Positions 7,675 through 17,499 are shown, counted from the stretch's first letter. The stretch is DNA of 64,000 nucleotides from an uncultured Flavobacterium sp. (GCF_951805225.1 NZ_OX638201.1:5208001-5272000), one strand, 5' to 3'. Made by a program: numbers and translations. The notes: a model not told the origin generated them from the sequence alone.

Positions 7675-8088
7675 TTAACCTCCTGAACTTGTCCTTGTGC
7701 CTCTAGATAGTGTTGGTTCCTCGTTACCCTCTACAGGACCTATATCTCGTAAATAAGATATTACTGTTTTAATGTCTCCAACAGTTTCAGAAGTATAATC
7801 TACCTCTACATACCAAACATCATAAGTTTCAGGTGTTTCCTCATCCCAATCGTAATCAAAATAAATTTTTAGTTTTTTTCCTTTTTCTTTTGTTTTTATT
7901 ACGTCCGGTTTTTTTGAATTTTTAGAATTGATGTATAGAGTAGCACAAATTTTTAATGTTTGTTGTCCATTATTGTTATAAGAATTTACCGAAGCTAAAG
8001 GTGCAACGGGGAATTCAATATCAGTTTTGTCTTCAAATAAAAAATCTGGACCATTAATTTTTGTAATTTGAATAATGTTCAATGCCAT
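7675..8088 (-). CDS. Orphan 137-aa protein with a PETSRGT-like C-terminal tail
   Basis: I do not recognise the family. There is no signal peptide or membrane segment. The first 120 residues look beta-rich and acidic (for example YFDYDWDEE, DVWYVEVDYTS). The last 13 residues are PTLSRGTRTSSGG, matching the exported cores (PETSRGTKTEVTP) in length and in P-x-x-S-R-G-T-x-T. The DNA shares TCTAGAGG with the peptide genes. Unlike the precursors, the tail is preceded by EGNEE instead of a GG leader, and it ends in GG. It lies 146 bp before the histidine kinase gene. It may be an intracellular mimic, immunity or carrier protein, or a divergent substrate. Coding status is supported by the shared motif and by its regular length. 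Confidence 0.75.
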   Translation of the reverse strand: MALNIIQITKINGPDFLFEDKTDIEFPVAPLASVNSYNNNGQQTLKICATLYINSKNSKKPDVIKTKEKGKKLKIYFDYDWDEETPETYDVWYVEVDYTSETVGDIKTVISYLRDIGPVEGNEEPTLSRGTRTSSGG

Positions 8089-8269
8089 AATAGGGTTTTT
8101 AGGGTTAATATCTTTATTTTTGGTAGGCTAAAGGTATTTTTTTTCTTTGAATAAATTATGAAATACCTTTAGTTTTTCTTCATTAACGCTAAATTTATTG
8201 ACTATTTGTTAAATTCGATCCTAATTGGGTTCGTTTTGTTGTTTAAATGCTTTAAAAAACAAATCACTT

Positions 8270-10015
8270 TTATTCCACACTAATCGTTTTAGAAAGATAA
8301 ACAGGTTGTCCTTTTTCTGTAAAACCTTCTAAGACAACTTCAAAGCTTCCTTTTACGTCAGAAGTATAAAAAGAAATATTATCTTCTTTTTGATCTAATG
8401 CTACATTTGGTTTCCACAATAATTGATATCTATAATCTGGTATTCGTTGCAAATTGTTTCCAACAGCATAATCAGGACTATAGTATGTTTTTTTTGCAGA
8501 AGGTCTCAATATGGTAGGTTTATAGAGGTAATTGTCTTTTTGCAAACTAGTAAAATTACCGTCTACAGTAACAAAACTTACGATACCATTAAAAACTTTA
8601 GGACCTACATAATAGGGACCAGTTATGATACTGATACTATAAATATTTGCCATATTAAAGTTGAAAAGTTCGTTTATATTTTGCAACATATAACCATCAA
8701 CTATTACTAATGGCAATTCAGGTAATTGTGTATGAAGATTATAATCATTTACATGCAAAGAATAATCGCCGCCGCTTTGTCTGTAATATAGTTCAGTTGC
8801 TATTTCCGTAATTGTTTCCTTTAGGGAAGGGAATCTTGTAAAATCCTTAAGAATATATTTTTTGGCAATAGGATAGTAAAACGGATCTATATTTTCCGGT
8901 TTAATTATACTGTCTATTTTATCTGTATAATAAGCGTTTTCAATTTGGCTTGCAACTGACCTTTCTAGTAAAGCGTCTTCAATTTCGCTTGTTAAATTAA
9001 AATTAGATTGAAATGCTAGTTTTGGATAATCCGGTTCACTTGCTTTATCAAGTTCTATAGTATAGTTATCTTTTTGCTCGCCTACAATTTGTAAAACTAT
9101 TTCGTTGTTATAATAAGGTTTGTCCAAATTGAAAATAAAACGACCGGCTTCATTTGTTTTTACAGCTTTAAAGGCAAACGATTTCCCAGGAATAGACAAT
9201 GCTATAATTATATTTTGTAGACTATTGTTTGTTGAACTTTTGGAAATTATTTTACCGGAAATCATTTCTCCACGAAGTTCAGGAAGAATTATTGCATTTT
9301 TATTTTGCAAATTAGACTCAATTTCAGCCGAAACTTTAGAAAACTCACTTGCCGTTAACTGATTTGTTGTTGGCAAATTGTCTTTCTTTCGAACAGATAA
9401 TGAATAACTTCCTTTTTCAGGAGATAAAGCAGAAGACTCAATTCCTAATGTAACTTTCTCACGATTAGAGAAAACATCTTTGTTTGATTTTATCTTGAAG
9501 TTTTTATCCGATGCATTTTCTTCAGTTTTAGATGTAGAAGTTACTGCAGGACTTGTTGGATTTGTTTTTTCTGAAACTGCTTTATTTTCTACGGAATTAG
9601 ATTCACTGATTTGATATGGATTTATAATCTTAATATCAATTTGGAACATCTTAGAAACAGAAGTATTTAACATCCAATTGGTATACCCAATAAGTTTGTA
9701 ACTTCCTGTTTTAATGGTTGTAGGAATGAAATAATCGCCTTCTCCAGTACTGTTTTTTAAGTACAGTTTGTTTTTAAACATGCTTTTCCCACTACCGTCT
9801 ACAAGCTCAACATAAGCTACTTTGCTTAGAGTACTTGGTGTTTTATCGGTATTTTTTAAGCTATAAACTTTATACAATAGTTTCTCTCCTGTAACAAATG
9901 TTGTTGCATTTGCATGGATAAATACACTTTCATCTACAGAAGTGTTTTGTTGTGCTATAATCGGGTTTACATTGATAATCAATATCAATAATAAAATGTA
10001 TTTTATTCTTTCCAA
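8270..10015 (-). CDS. Exported MG-domain protein with TonB-plug-like C-terminal part
   Basis: 581 aa with a signal peptide (cut near IIAQQ, about residue 21). The first 130 residues (FVTGEKLLYKVY, GDYFIPTTIKTGSYKLIGYTNWM) resemble macroglobulin-type MG domains found in large Bacteroidota surface proteins. The middle holds a carboxypeptidase-like carrier domain (GEMISGKIISKSSTNNSLQNI). Near 445-500 there is a plug-like stretch (LPLVIVDGYMLQNINELF, SISIITGPYYVGPKVFNGIVSFVT). It overlaps the DUF4249 lipoprotein gene by 13 bp, so it is the last gene of the receptor operon. It probably works on the cell surface with that receptor. The ligand is unknown. Confidence 0.75.
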   Translation of the reverse strand: MERIKYILLLILIINVNPIIAQQNTSVDESVFIHANATTFVTGEKLLYKVYSLKNTDKTPSTLSKVAYVELVDGSGKSMFKNKLYLKNSTGEGDYFIPTTIKTGSYKLIGYTNWMLNTSVSKMFQIDIKIINPYQISESNSVENKAVSEKTNPTSPAVTSTSKTEENASDKNFKIKSNKDVFSNREKVTLGIESSALSPEKGSYSLSVRKKDNLPTTNQLTASEFSKVSAEIESNLQNKNAIILPELRGEMISGKIISKSSTNNSLQNIIIALSIPGKSFAFKAVKTNEAGRFIFNLDKPYYNNEIVLQIVGEQKDNYTIELDKASEPDYPKLAFQSNFNLTSEIEDALLERSVASQIENAYYTDKIDSIIKPENIDPFYYPIAKKYILKDFTRFPSLKETITEIATELYYRQSGGDYSLHVNDYNLHTQLPELPLVIVDGYMLQNINELFNFNMANIYSISIITGPYYVGPKVFNGIVSFVTVDGNFTSLQKDNYLYKPTILRPSAKKTYYSPDYAVGNNLQRIPDYRYQLLWKPNVALDQKEDNISFYTSDVKGSFEVVLEGFTEKGQPVYLSKTISVE

Positions 10016-11217
10016 AATGAAGGTATTATGTTAGACGAAAAAGAAGTACAGTCTCCGCATGGTGTTTCAACCATAATTATCGTTGAGCCCTCATCAGCGT
10101 CACCAGCGTAGTATAATAGTCCACCGCCTTGAAGACCTGAAATCACGGTATATCCGTCACATGCTGGCGTGGAATTAAGTGCAAAACAGAAGTTAAGTTT
10201 CATAGGTTCGCATGCATTAATATAAGCAGGATTATTTGTGGGAGGAAAAAAGTCTGTATAGTTAAAAAAGATTCTTTTAGAAGATACTGTTGCAATATCA
10301 AAATAGCCCATAACCTTTTCATCTACATTGCTAATACATCTTATGTTACCCGAAAATACACCAGGCTGTTTTGGAGATAATACACTAGAAGAGCTCGATA
10401 TCTCTTTCATAGTTTTATGAAAAGTATAAGCTGCTTTGTTTTCTACATATTGTCTTACCAAGATACTGTATCTTTGGGCAATTTTATAATCATTTTCTTT
10501 TATAAATCGTACAGGAAAATTAACACGATCTTCTGTTAGATTGTTTGTGCTGGTTACAATTATATCGGTTGATTTTTGTGTCGAATAACAGATTTTTTTG
10601 GCGGGATCATTATCATCGTCAATTCTTATACTTTTGGGACCAGTTACCGTTGCTCTGTCATTAGTCCATTTAGGCGCTACAAGTTTATAAGTTTCTTCAT
10701 ATTCGTATCTGTAATAATTAGAAGTTCTATTTGGATCATAGCTGTTTGCATTTAATTGCACTCCAGTCTCGTTTTTACTATTTACTACCACACTTGCAGT
10801 AACATCAGTAATAGGAGTTACCGTTGGTAAAGTTTCAGAAGATGATCTATAAACTTTACCATCTTTTGTTTTTACTTCTAAAGTATATTGTCTGTTTGCA
10901 ACAACTTCAAATTCTGATTCTGAAACATAAACGCCAGATTTCTCCGTGAAAAGATATTCGTTGTTAAGATTGTCTTTTACAACCACATTTGCGCCAGTTT
11001 CTACAGCGACATCTGTATCTTCAAATCGAGAAGTTTTGGTGATCTTTATTTCTTGTTTTTTAAGTTCATTCGTCAAAGTTGCTTCTATAACTATAGCTTC
11101 TTCATAAGTATCAGTTTGTAAGTTATAGCTTTCTGAACAACTACTAATGAAAAAACTTAGCAGAAAGAAAAGAATAATTTTATTTGAATGTTTGATTATA
11201 TCGGTTTTAAAATGCAT
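10003..11217 (-). CDS. DUF4249-family lipoprotein
   Basis: 404 aa. The lipoprotein signal ends FFLLSFFISSCSES, with the lipidated Cys near residue 27. Beta-sandwich repeats follow (EEAIVIEATLTNELKKQEIKITKTSRFED; ANVVVKDNLNNEYLFTEKSGVYVS), which is typical of DUF4249. These lipoproteins usually sit beside a TonB-dependent receptor with an STN domain, as here (4 bp between the two genes). By analogy with SusD-type partners it may help capture a substrate at the outer membrane. The C-terminal part has two CxxC-like Cys pairs (CEPMKLNFC, CGDC). Substrate unknown. Confidence 0.85.
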   Translation of the reverse strand: MHFKTDIIKHSNKIILFFLLSFFISSCSESYNLQTDTYEEAIVIEATLTNELKKQEIKITKTSRFEDTDVAVETGANVVVKDNLNNEYLFTEKSGVYVSESEFEVVANRQYTLEVKTKDGKVYRSSSETLPTVTPITDVTASVVVNSKNETGVQLNANSYDPNRTSNYYRYEYEETYKLVAPKWTNDRATVTGPKSIRIDDDNDPAKKICYSTQKSTDIIVTSTNNLTEDRVNFPVRFIKENDYKIAQRYSILVRQYVENKAAYTFHKTMKEISSSSSVLSPKQPGVFSGNIRCISNVDEKVMGYFDIATVSSKRIFFNYTDFFPPTNNPAYINACEPMKLNFCFALNSTPACDGYTVISGLQGGGLLYYAGDADEGSTIIMVETPCGDCTSFSSNIIPSFWKE

Positions 11218-11221
11218 TTCG

Positions 11222-14008
11222 TTAAAATTTAAAATTATAAGTTATACTAGGCACCGGAATAGAAAAAATAGACGTTTTATATGCTTTTACTTGTCCTTTT
11301 TCGGTAACAAAATAAATAGAGTAAGGATTACTTCTGCCTAAGACATTATATACAGATACGTTCCAGAAACTATGTGCCAGTTTTTTTATTTTATGATTTC
11401 CTTCGATGTTAAGCCCGATATCTAAACGAATATAATCCGGAATTCGATATTTATTTCTGTCACTGTACAAAGTGTATTCAGCATTTCCGTAATGGTATGT
11501 TCCTATAGGATATGTAATTGGTCGACCTGTTTGGTATAAAAAGTTAGTTGATAAACTATAACGCTTTGTAAATTTATAATTTAAAACCGCACTTAAATCA
11601 TGAGGTTTGTCAAAATTTGCAGCAAAATATTTACCGTTGTTTACTATTTCTGAGTCAAATTTACTGTCAAGTTTTATCAGTGTTCTGGAATACGTGTATC
11701 CAATCCATCCGTTTAATTTTCCAATTGATTTTTTAATTAAAAACTCAACGCCATATGCTTTTCCTTCTCCTTGCAAAAGCTGCGTTTCTACTTTGTCATT
11801 CAGGATTAATTCTGCGCCAACTTTATAATCTAATATATTTTGTGATCTTTTGTAATAACCTTCCAGACTAAGTTCGATTTCATTATCATGTAAATTTTTG
11901 TATAAACCTAACGAATATTGTTGTCCGCTTTGAGGTTTTACATTCGTATTCGATAATGTCCATGTATCTGTAGGAGATTGTGTTACATTGTTCGAAAGCA
12001 AGTGAATATATTGTCTTGTCTGATCAAAACTTGCTTTTATAGAAAAATCGTCAGTAAAGAAATAACGCGCGGCAATACGAGGTTCAAAACCGCCATATGT
12101 TTTTATAACTTCATTGTTTCCGTAGTGTTTCGTTTCGATATAAGAGGCGTCATCAAGAGGTAATCCGTCTTGATAAATTCGTTGATTGGCTTCTCCTAAA
12201 GCAGCATAAAAAGAATAGCGTAATCCTATATCGATTAATAATTTGCTGTTTAATTTAAAATTATCAGCTATGAAAATCGCAGATTCAAGACCTTTTTCTT
12301 TTGGAATGTCAATTGGAACTATAGGCGAATCAGGGTTTTTAGGATGCTGAAAACCTGGACTAACATTGTATAACTTACTCGAAACACCATAGTTTATGCT
12401 GTGTTTCTCACTATACAAATAGTTAAGTTTCGCCATAAGTTGCGTTTCATTTATTTTGTATCCAAAGTCAAAAGAATTATTACTATTATTAGAGTCGTAA
12501 TCAATGTTGAATTTGTATTCACTATTAGTGAAAAGCAAAGCTCCTTTATTTTTTTTATTAAAAGTATGATCCCATTTTGCAGAAGCAAGACGGTTACTAT
12601 ATTTATATAATGAATCAGAACTAATACTGAAACGGTCGTGGCTGTAATACAACGTTGCTTCAACTGAATTGTTTTTGTTAATAGTATTGTTGTATTTCAT
12701 GATTCCGTCATAGAATCCAGCTTCACTATTTTTTAAATCTTCATTGTCTAATGATTTTAAAATCCAGTCAGAATAAGTGGCTCTTAATCCAACAATAATG
12801 CTCGATTTATTCTTTTGAATAGGTAATCCGACAGTGATATTTGAGGTTATTGGACCTACAGCACCTTCACCTGAAATCTTTTCTGCATTACCGTTTTTAG
12901 TGCTTATATCAAAAACAGAAGATAAACGACCACCAAAATCAGCAGGAATACTACCTTTATAAATATCAGCTTTCTTGGCAGTATAAGGATTTATTGCAGA
13001 GAAAAAACCTAAGAAATGCTGCGGATTATAAAGTACAGCATTGTCCAGAAGAACTAAGTTTTGATCTTCTTTTCCTCCACGAACATTAAATCCGGCAGAA
13101 CCTTCTCCAGTAGTTTTTATCCCCGGAAAAGTAGTTGCAACTTTAAGAATATCGCGTTCTCCTAATATTAAAGGTACCGTCTTTGACGCTTCGATATCAA
13201 TAGACACAAGTCCTGAAATAACGGTTTCTACAGTTTTTGGCCTTTTGCTTCTTATGATTACTTCATCCAATAAGTTGGTGTCTTCCTGAATTTCAAGATC
13301 AAGCGGACCATCATTATAAACCATTATTGTTTGTACAAGTTTTTTGAAACTAAGCGATTTAATTTCAATCACATTAATTCCTGGAGGAACCTGTAGAATA
13401 TAATGTCCGTCCTGATCACTTACGGCGCTTATGTTTTTATTACGGACCTTCATATAGATATTAGGCTCAGGTTTGTTTGTCGAACCATTTCTAATATATC
13501 CGGTAATAGTGCTGTTTTTCTTATCAGTAATATCTGTTTCTTTACCAATAAAAGTTATAGCCAGATTCTTTTTAGAACCAGTACTATTTTGTAAAGAATC
13601 ATATTGTTGGTAAAATATCGGGTTTTGAATTATTCTGCCCGCTTGATTAGGGTTATTGTTATTTGATTTAGGAAAATAATTAGCAGGTAATTTACTGTGA
13701 ATACTGCTGTTGTTGGTTAAAATTACTTTCGATTTAAGAATAAGATAGTTTAAGTTAGTATTGCTGAATACTTTGTTTAATACATCATCAATAGAAACAT
13801 TTTTATAGCTTCCCGTATATAAGTTTTTATTTGAGTTAATCCATTCAGCATCAAAATAAAAACGATAAGATGATGAAGCTTCAATAGTTTGAATTACGGT
13901 CATCAAATTAGCATCTTTAAATTCAAGAGATACTTTATCATTTGTATCTTGTGCAAGTAAGAATTGATTGAAAATTAAAGTAAGTAGAATAAGTACAATT
14001 TTTCTCAT
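11222..14008 (-). CDS. TonB-dependent outer-membrane receptor with STN and carboxypeptidase-like domains
   Basis: 928 aa. Signal peptide (cut near LLAQDT). STN secretin/TonB short domain at about 28-98 (LEFKDANLMTVIQTIEASSSYRFYFD). Carboxypeptidase-like domain at about 168-240 (ITGYIRNGSTNKPEPNIYMKV). Plug with TTFPGIKTTGEGSAGFNVRGG and NLVLLDNAVLYNP (about 290-325), then a beta-barrel ending in aromatic Phe (ITYNFKF), as expected for outer-membrane insertion. An STN domain is known to allow signalling to an anti-sigma factor in FecA-type receptors, but no FecR or sigma gene is beside it. It is the second gene of a four-gene operon. Confidence 0.92.
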   Translation of the reverse strand: MRKIVLILLTLIFNQFLLAQDTNDKVSLEFKDANLMTVIQTIEASSSYRFYFDAEWINSNKNLYTGSYKNVSIDDVLNKVFSNTNLNYLILKSKVILTNNSSIHSKLPANYFPKSNNNNPNQAGRIIQNPIFYQQYDSLQNSTGSKKNLAITFIGKETDITDKKNSTITGYIRNGSTNKPEPNIYMKVRNKNISAVSDQDGHYILQVPPGINVIEIKSLSFKKLVQTIMVYNDGPLDLEIQEDTNLLDEVIIRSKRPKTVETVISGLVSIDIEASKTVPLILGERDILKVATTFPGIKTTGEGSAGFNVRGGKEDQNLVLLDNAVLYNPQHFLGFFSAINPYTAKKADIYKGSIPADFGGRLSSVFDISTKNGNAEKISGEGAVGPITSNITVGLPIQKNKSSIIVGLRATYSDWILKSLDNEDLKNSEAGFYDGIMKYNNTINKNNSVEATLYYSHDRFSISSDSLYKYSNRLASAKWDHTFNKKNKGALLFTNSEYKFNIDYDSNNSNNSFDFGYKINETQLMAKLNYLYSEKHSINYGVSSKLYNVSPGFQHPKNPDSPIVPIDIPKEKGLESAIFIADNFKLNSKLLIDIGLRYSFYAALGEANQRIYQDGLPLDDASYIETKHYGNNEVIKTYGGFEPRIAARYFFTDDFSIKASFDQTRQYIHLLSNNVTQSPTDTWTLSNTNVKPQSGQQYSLGLYKNLHDNEIELSLEGYYKRSQNILDYKVGAELILNDKVETQLLQGEGKAYGVEFLIKKSIGKLNGWIGYTYSRTLIKLDSKFDSEIVNNGKYFAANFDKPHDLSAVLNYKFTKRYSLSTNFLYQTGRPITYPIGTYHYGNAEYTLYSDRNKYRIPDYIRLDIGLNIEGNHKIKKLAHSFWNVSVYNVLGRSNPYSIYFVTEKGQVKAYKTSIFSIPVPSITYNFKF

Positions 14009-14012
14009 AAGT

Positions 14013-14759
14013 TTATTTTTCTGTAATTAATAGAGAAGAGTTAATGTGTTTAAGAAGATTGATCATAAACTGATCGTTGTCTGATTTTCGAATTTCTCTA
14101 TTCATTGCATAAAAATCATTAATCTGTTTTTTTAGAGTTGGAAAAATTTTTAAAACATCACTTTTACTATTGCTGACGTAATAAGTATTATTATAAAAGA
14201 TAAAATAGCTATTGTCTTCTGTGAAATAAGAATATGCTTTAAGATCCTGAGTCTTACTTTCCATCTTCTTGTAATGTTTGATGTAAAAGTTAAAACCTTC
14301 CCGAAGAACATTCAATTCATAATAACCCGTAGTCAGTTGTGGTAATGGAGATACTTCTTTATTTAGCTTTACGAAGTTTTTACCATTAACAGTAAATGCA
14401 GATATTTTGTCTTGAATAAGGGCAATTGAAGAATATTTAGAATCACCAAGTGGATTTATGATCAATTGATCTCTATAAAGGTCATATTTAATGTTTAAAT
14501 CATAATAAGTTTGACCTTCATAAGTTACATTACCTTTCGTGAATTTGTTGGCGATGTAGTACATATTATTATCGCCAATTGTTACATAATTGTCTCTGTA
14601 AGATGGTCCATTGTTAATATTTAGATTTTCTTTACCTACAGAATTGTCAAACCAGTTGTGAAATGATTCTTCTTTATTAGATTGGCTATATAAATTTGAA
14701 ATATTTAATAAAAATCCAAATAAGAGGATACTGATGTGGTGTTTTTTGTGATTTTTCAA
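14013..14759 (-). CDS. Exported protein of unknown function, first gene of the receptor operon
   Basis: 248 aa with a signal peptide (cut near NLYSQS, about 26). I do not recognise a named domain. The sequence has a region of short beta strands (about 55-150: YVTIGDNNMYYIANKF, YYDLNIKYDLYRDQLIINPLG) that resembles the uncharacterised exported proteins often encoded before DUF4249/TonB operons. It ends 4 bp before the receptor gene, so the two are probably co-translated. It may be a periplasmic or surface accessory of the receptor. Confidence 0.75.
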   Translation of the reverse strand: MKNHKKHHISILLFGFLLNISNLYSQSNKEESFHNWFDNSVGKENLNINNGPSYRDNYVTIGDNNMYYIANKFTKGNVTYEGQTYYDLNIKYDLYRDQLIINPLGDSKYSSIALIQDKISAFTVNGKNFVKLNKEVSPLPQLTTGYYELNVLREGFNFYIKHYKKMESKTQDLKAYSYFTEDNSYFIFYNNTYYVSNSKSDVLKIFPTLKKQINDFYAMNREIRKSDNDQFMINLLKHINSSLLITEK

Positions 14760-14977
14760 AAGAATTGTGGTTTTTATGTTTTTGGTATGGTGGATTTCAA
14801 AAGTATTAAAAAATTGTATAAATAAATATTGAACAAATGTTAAAATGTAATAAAAAGTCTATATTTTTTTACGGGAAACCTCATTTTGTTTAATAAATCA
14901 GGTTTTTTTATAAACAAATGTCTTAAAAAATTAAAAAGGAACAGTTTTTTATGAGAAAACATTAAAAAAACGAAACG

Positions 14978-15002
14978 CTCAATTCATTTTATTTGAATTG
15001 AG
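14978..15002. terminator. Probable terminator hairpin downstream of the HTH gene
   Basis: A perfect 9-bp inverted repeat (CTCAATTCA / TGAATTGAG) with a 7-nt loop. It is flanked by an A-run on the left and a T-run on the right, so it can work in both directions. It lies about 50 bp after the stop of the regulator at 15052. The rest of the 14760-15051 gap is AT-rich with no gene seen. Confidence 0.65.
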
Positions 15003-15051
15003 GATTTTTTATGAAAATTATTCTAGTAAAGTAAAGCGGTAATATCAGCTT

Positions 15052-16014
15052 TTAAAATAATAAGTCAACTTGAGAATTAATTTTTTCAATATAATAATCT
15101 ATTTTTCGAATGGCTCGATTAAAGAATAGATTTTGTTCCTTAATGCCCGATTGTCCTAAAGGTTTTGAATTGATAATTTGTTGTTTAAAAAATTGATGAA
15201 CATTATTACAACTTTCCTCATTATCAGTTATAAAGTAACCTAAGAGCGTGTAAGGAACAAACATAGTTAGTTTTTCTTCCGTTTCAATAAGCATATTGTT
15301 GTTGAGTAGAATTAACTCATTATAATAAATATTGAAATTTGTATTTTTCACATTGCATTTTTCCTGAATCACATTGATAATTCTTTTCAGGTCTTTGCAA
15401 AGAGCATTTGCGTTTTTTAAAGAAAGTAAACCAGCTTCATGAAAATATAGAATTTGTTGTAAACTACTGTTTATTGTAGTGTCATTCCAGATTTCATTTA
15501 CTACCGTATTTTCATATACATTTTTCAACTTCTGCATATATTCTGCAAAAGATTCTTCGATTATAAAGCTTTCAAAACTGACTTTTTTTTGATTTGTGTT
15601 TAAAAGATTCAGCCAGACAAAAGCTTTGAATTTTGATAAAATGGTTCCGTCCATAAAATAAAATAGCGGAATATCTTTAGCAGAATAAAATAGCGTTGTA
15701 TTGGGATTTTTAGTCAATACTTCAATTTGTTCTGCAGATGTTTTGAAATATTGAAGCATATCTTTTAAGGTTTCAATCTCGATTGTCTTTTCTACAATTA
15801 CCTTTTCTTTTTTCGAAAATAGATTGTCCAATGAAATATTAAAATGATTTGCCAATGTGATGGTTTCATCAATCGAAAATTTACTTTTTTCAGATATTCT
15901 TCTGTGCGATGCGTCGTAGCTTATTTCTAAAACTGTAGCGATTTCATCTATTATAGAAGTAGATTTTGGGATTTTAGCCCTAAGCGCCTTTAAAAACGAT
16001 TCTTGATATTTCAT
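15052..16014 (-). CDS. Helix-turn-helix transcriptional regulator
   Basis: 320 aa. An N-terminal Cro/CI-like HTH (about 5-68: IIDEIATVLEISYDASHRRISEKSKFSIDETITLANHFNIS) is followed by about 250 residues of helical, unassigned sequence. This layout is common in flavobacterial regulators whose C-terminal part is uncharacterised. It stands alone, divergent from the LA_2272 gene at 16120, with a roughly 100-bp shared promoter region, so it may control that gene or itself. Target unknown. Confidence 0.75.
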   Translation of the reverse strand: MKYQESFLKALRAKIPKSTSIIDEIATVLEISYDASHRRISEKSKFSIDETITLANHFNISLDNLFSKKEKVIVEKTIEIETLKDMLQYFKTSAEQIEVLTKNPNTTLFYSAKDIPLFYFMDGTILSKFKAFVWLNLLNTNQKKVSFESFIIEESFAEYMQKLKNVYENTVVNEIWNDTTINSSLQQILYFHEAGLLSLKNANALCKDLKRIINVIQEKCNVKNTNFNIYYNELILLNNNMLIETEEKLTMFVPYTLLGYFITDNEESCNNVHQFFKQQIINSKPLGQSGIKEQNLFFNRAIRKIDYYIEKINSQVDLLF

Positions 16015-16119
16015 AATTTGCGATAATCACAAATATATGAAATAGTTTTATTGATTTAAGCAAATACGTGTGTGATAATTGCAATAGGTTTGCCTTGTAA
16101 TTTTAAAACAATGATTTTT

Positions 16120-16863
16120 ATGAAAACATCAATTTTAGTAATTCTAAGTTTTGTTTTTGGATGTTCTTACGCTCAGAATTCAGTTCTAATTGAAAAAGAT
16201 TCTGTTGAATTGCATTCGCAAATTTTCAGCCTTTCACCAATGTCTAAAAAAGTAGATAAAGTAAATGGACTTGTATTCGGAATCGGGCATGTTGAAAATA
16301 AACGTGTGGCAAATCAAACAATAAACGGATTAAATGTCGAAGCAAATCCGGCGCCAATTGCTGGAGCTTTTCTGGCTTTTATGTCATTAATGTATTTGCC
16401 GGAAAGTATTAAGAATAATAAAAAAGTGGATAGTATTAAGAATACTGAGGCTTATTATAAAATTAAGAATATGAATTATTCTCCTGATTTAAAATTAAAT
16501 GGTCTAAATATTAGTACAGGATGCTTTTTTACCACAACTAGTATGAATGGATTGAATGTTTCTGCAGGAAATAAATTCAAAAATTTTAATGGACTTTCGG
16601 TTACTGTTTTAGGAACAATTGCGGATCATCAAAATGGACTTTCGGTTGGGATTTATAATGCTAATAATAGTTTGGCAGGCTCAACAGTTGGGATTTACAA
16701 TCAATCGTATCAATTAACGGGATTGCATTTGGGAATTTTTAATCAAACGAGAATTAATAGGGGTTTGCAGATTGGTGTTTTTAATAAATCAAATTCAAAA
16801 GGTTTTCAATTAGGTCTTTGGAATATAAATAATAAAAGGTCAATGCCTTTTTTAAACTGGTAA
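16120..16863 (+). CDS. LA_2272-type surface repeat protein
   Basis: 247 aa from the chosen ATG at 16120; an earlier in-frame ATG at 16072 would put 16 residues before a clear signal peptide (MKTSILVILSFVFGCSYAQN). The mature part is a series of short beta repeats of the form NGLxxS / GxxxGIYN / GLQIGVFN (NGLNIS, NGLNVS, NGLSVT, NGLSVGIYN, GLHLGIFN, GLQIGVFN, GFQLGLWN). This is the pattern of the LA_2272 surface-repeat family. The repeats probably form an elongated beta structure. It is followed after 3 bp by a small outer-membrane protein gene. Confidence 0.8.
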   Translation: MKTSILVILSFVFGCSYAQNSVLIEKDSVELHSQIFSLSPMSKKVDKVNGLVFGIGHVENKRVANQTINGLNVEANPAPIAGAFLAFMSLMYLPESIKNNKKVDSIKNTEAYYKIKNMNYSPDLKLNGLNISTGCFFTTTSMNGLNVSAGNKFKNFNGLSVTVLGTIADHQNGLSVGIYNANNSLAGSTVGIYNQSYQLTGLHLGIFNQTRINRGLQIGVFNKSNSKGFQLGLWNINNKRSMPFLNW

Positions 16864-16866
16864 ATT

Positions 16867-17484
16867 ATGAGAAGATTTTTATTACTGCTGATTCTTATAT
16901 TTTCAGAATTTGCGTTTGCTCAAGAAGAATCTCAAGATTTGTCTAAAGAATATGAGAGGGTTTATGTTGAAGCTGGTTTTGTACAACCAATAGGTAAGCT
17001 TTCTAATAAGTTTGATTTATCGCCATCATTTGGTTTTTGGTTTAGAAATAAACTGACAAGGGAAGATTTTGTAGATTTTGGATTTAATTTTTTTATACCT
17101 AAAAATCCTGTAGATGTCAATTTTAAATATCGGGATTCTATTGTGCACTATAAATCAAGTCATTTTGCGATAAATATAGGAACTCGTTTTGCAAAAGTTA
17201 TTCCGTTATCACAACGAAAAATAGATTTTAATTTAGAATGGAATTCAGGAATTGGCTTGGCTCTAAATTTTTATAATGCTCCAAACGAATTGGAATTTGG
17301 TGATGGAGAACATACAAGAGAAGTTTTGACGACATTTTATTTATCGCAAGGAATAAAGCTTAATTATAGAAATACCGGATTGCAATGTCATTATCAATGG
17401 TCACCTTACGGTTTGTTTAATGATCAGGTTGAAAAGAATTTTGGTTCCCAAAGCTTAATGTTTGGAATCGTTTACAGACAATAA
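16867..17484 (+). CDS. Small predicted outer-membrane beta-barrel protein
   Basis: 205 aa. Signal peptide MRRFLLLLILIFSEFAFAQ. The mature region has alternating beta strands (YVEAGFVQPIGKL, FGFWFRNKL, FVDFGFNFFIP, FAINIGTRF, LMFGIVYRQ) that fit an 8-stranded barrel. No specific family recognised. It sits between the LA_2272 gene and the phosphatidyltransferase gene with gaps of 3 and 15 bp, so the three form an operon. Confidence 0.7.
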   Translation: MRRFLLLLILIFSEFAFAQEESQDLSKEYERVYVEAGFVQPIGKLSNKFDLSPSFGFWFRNKLTREDFVDFGFNFFIPKNPVDVNFKYRDSIVHYKSSHFAINIGTRFAKVIPLSQRKIDFNLEWNSGIGLALNFYNAPNELEFGDGEHTREVLTTFYLSQGIKLNYRNTGLQCHYQWSPYGLFNDQVEKNFGSQSLMFGIVYRQ

Positions 17485-17499
17485 ATTTAAATTATAAAA

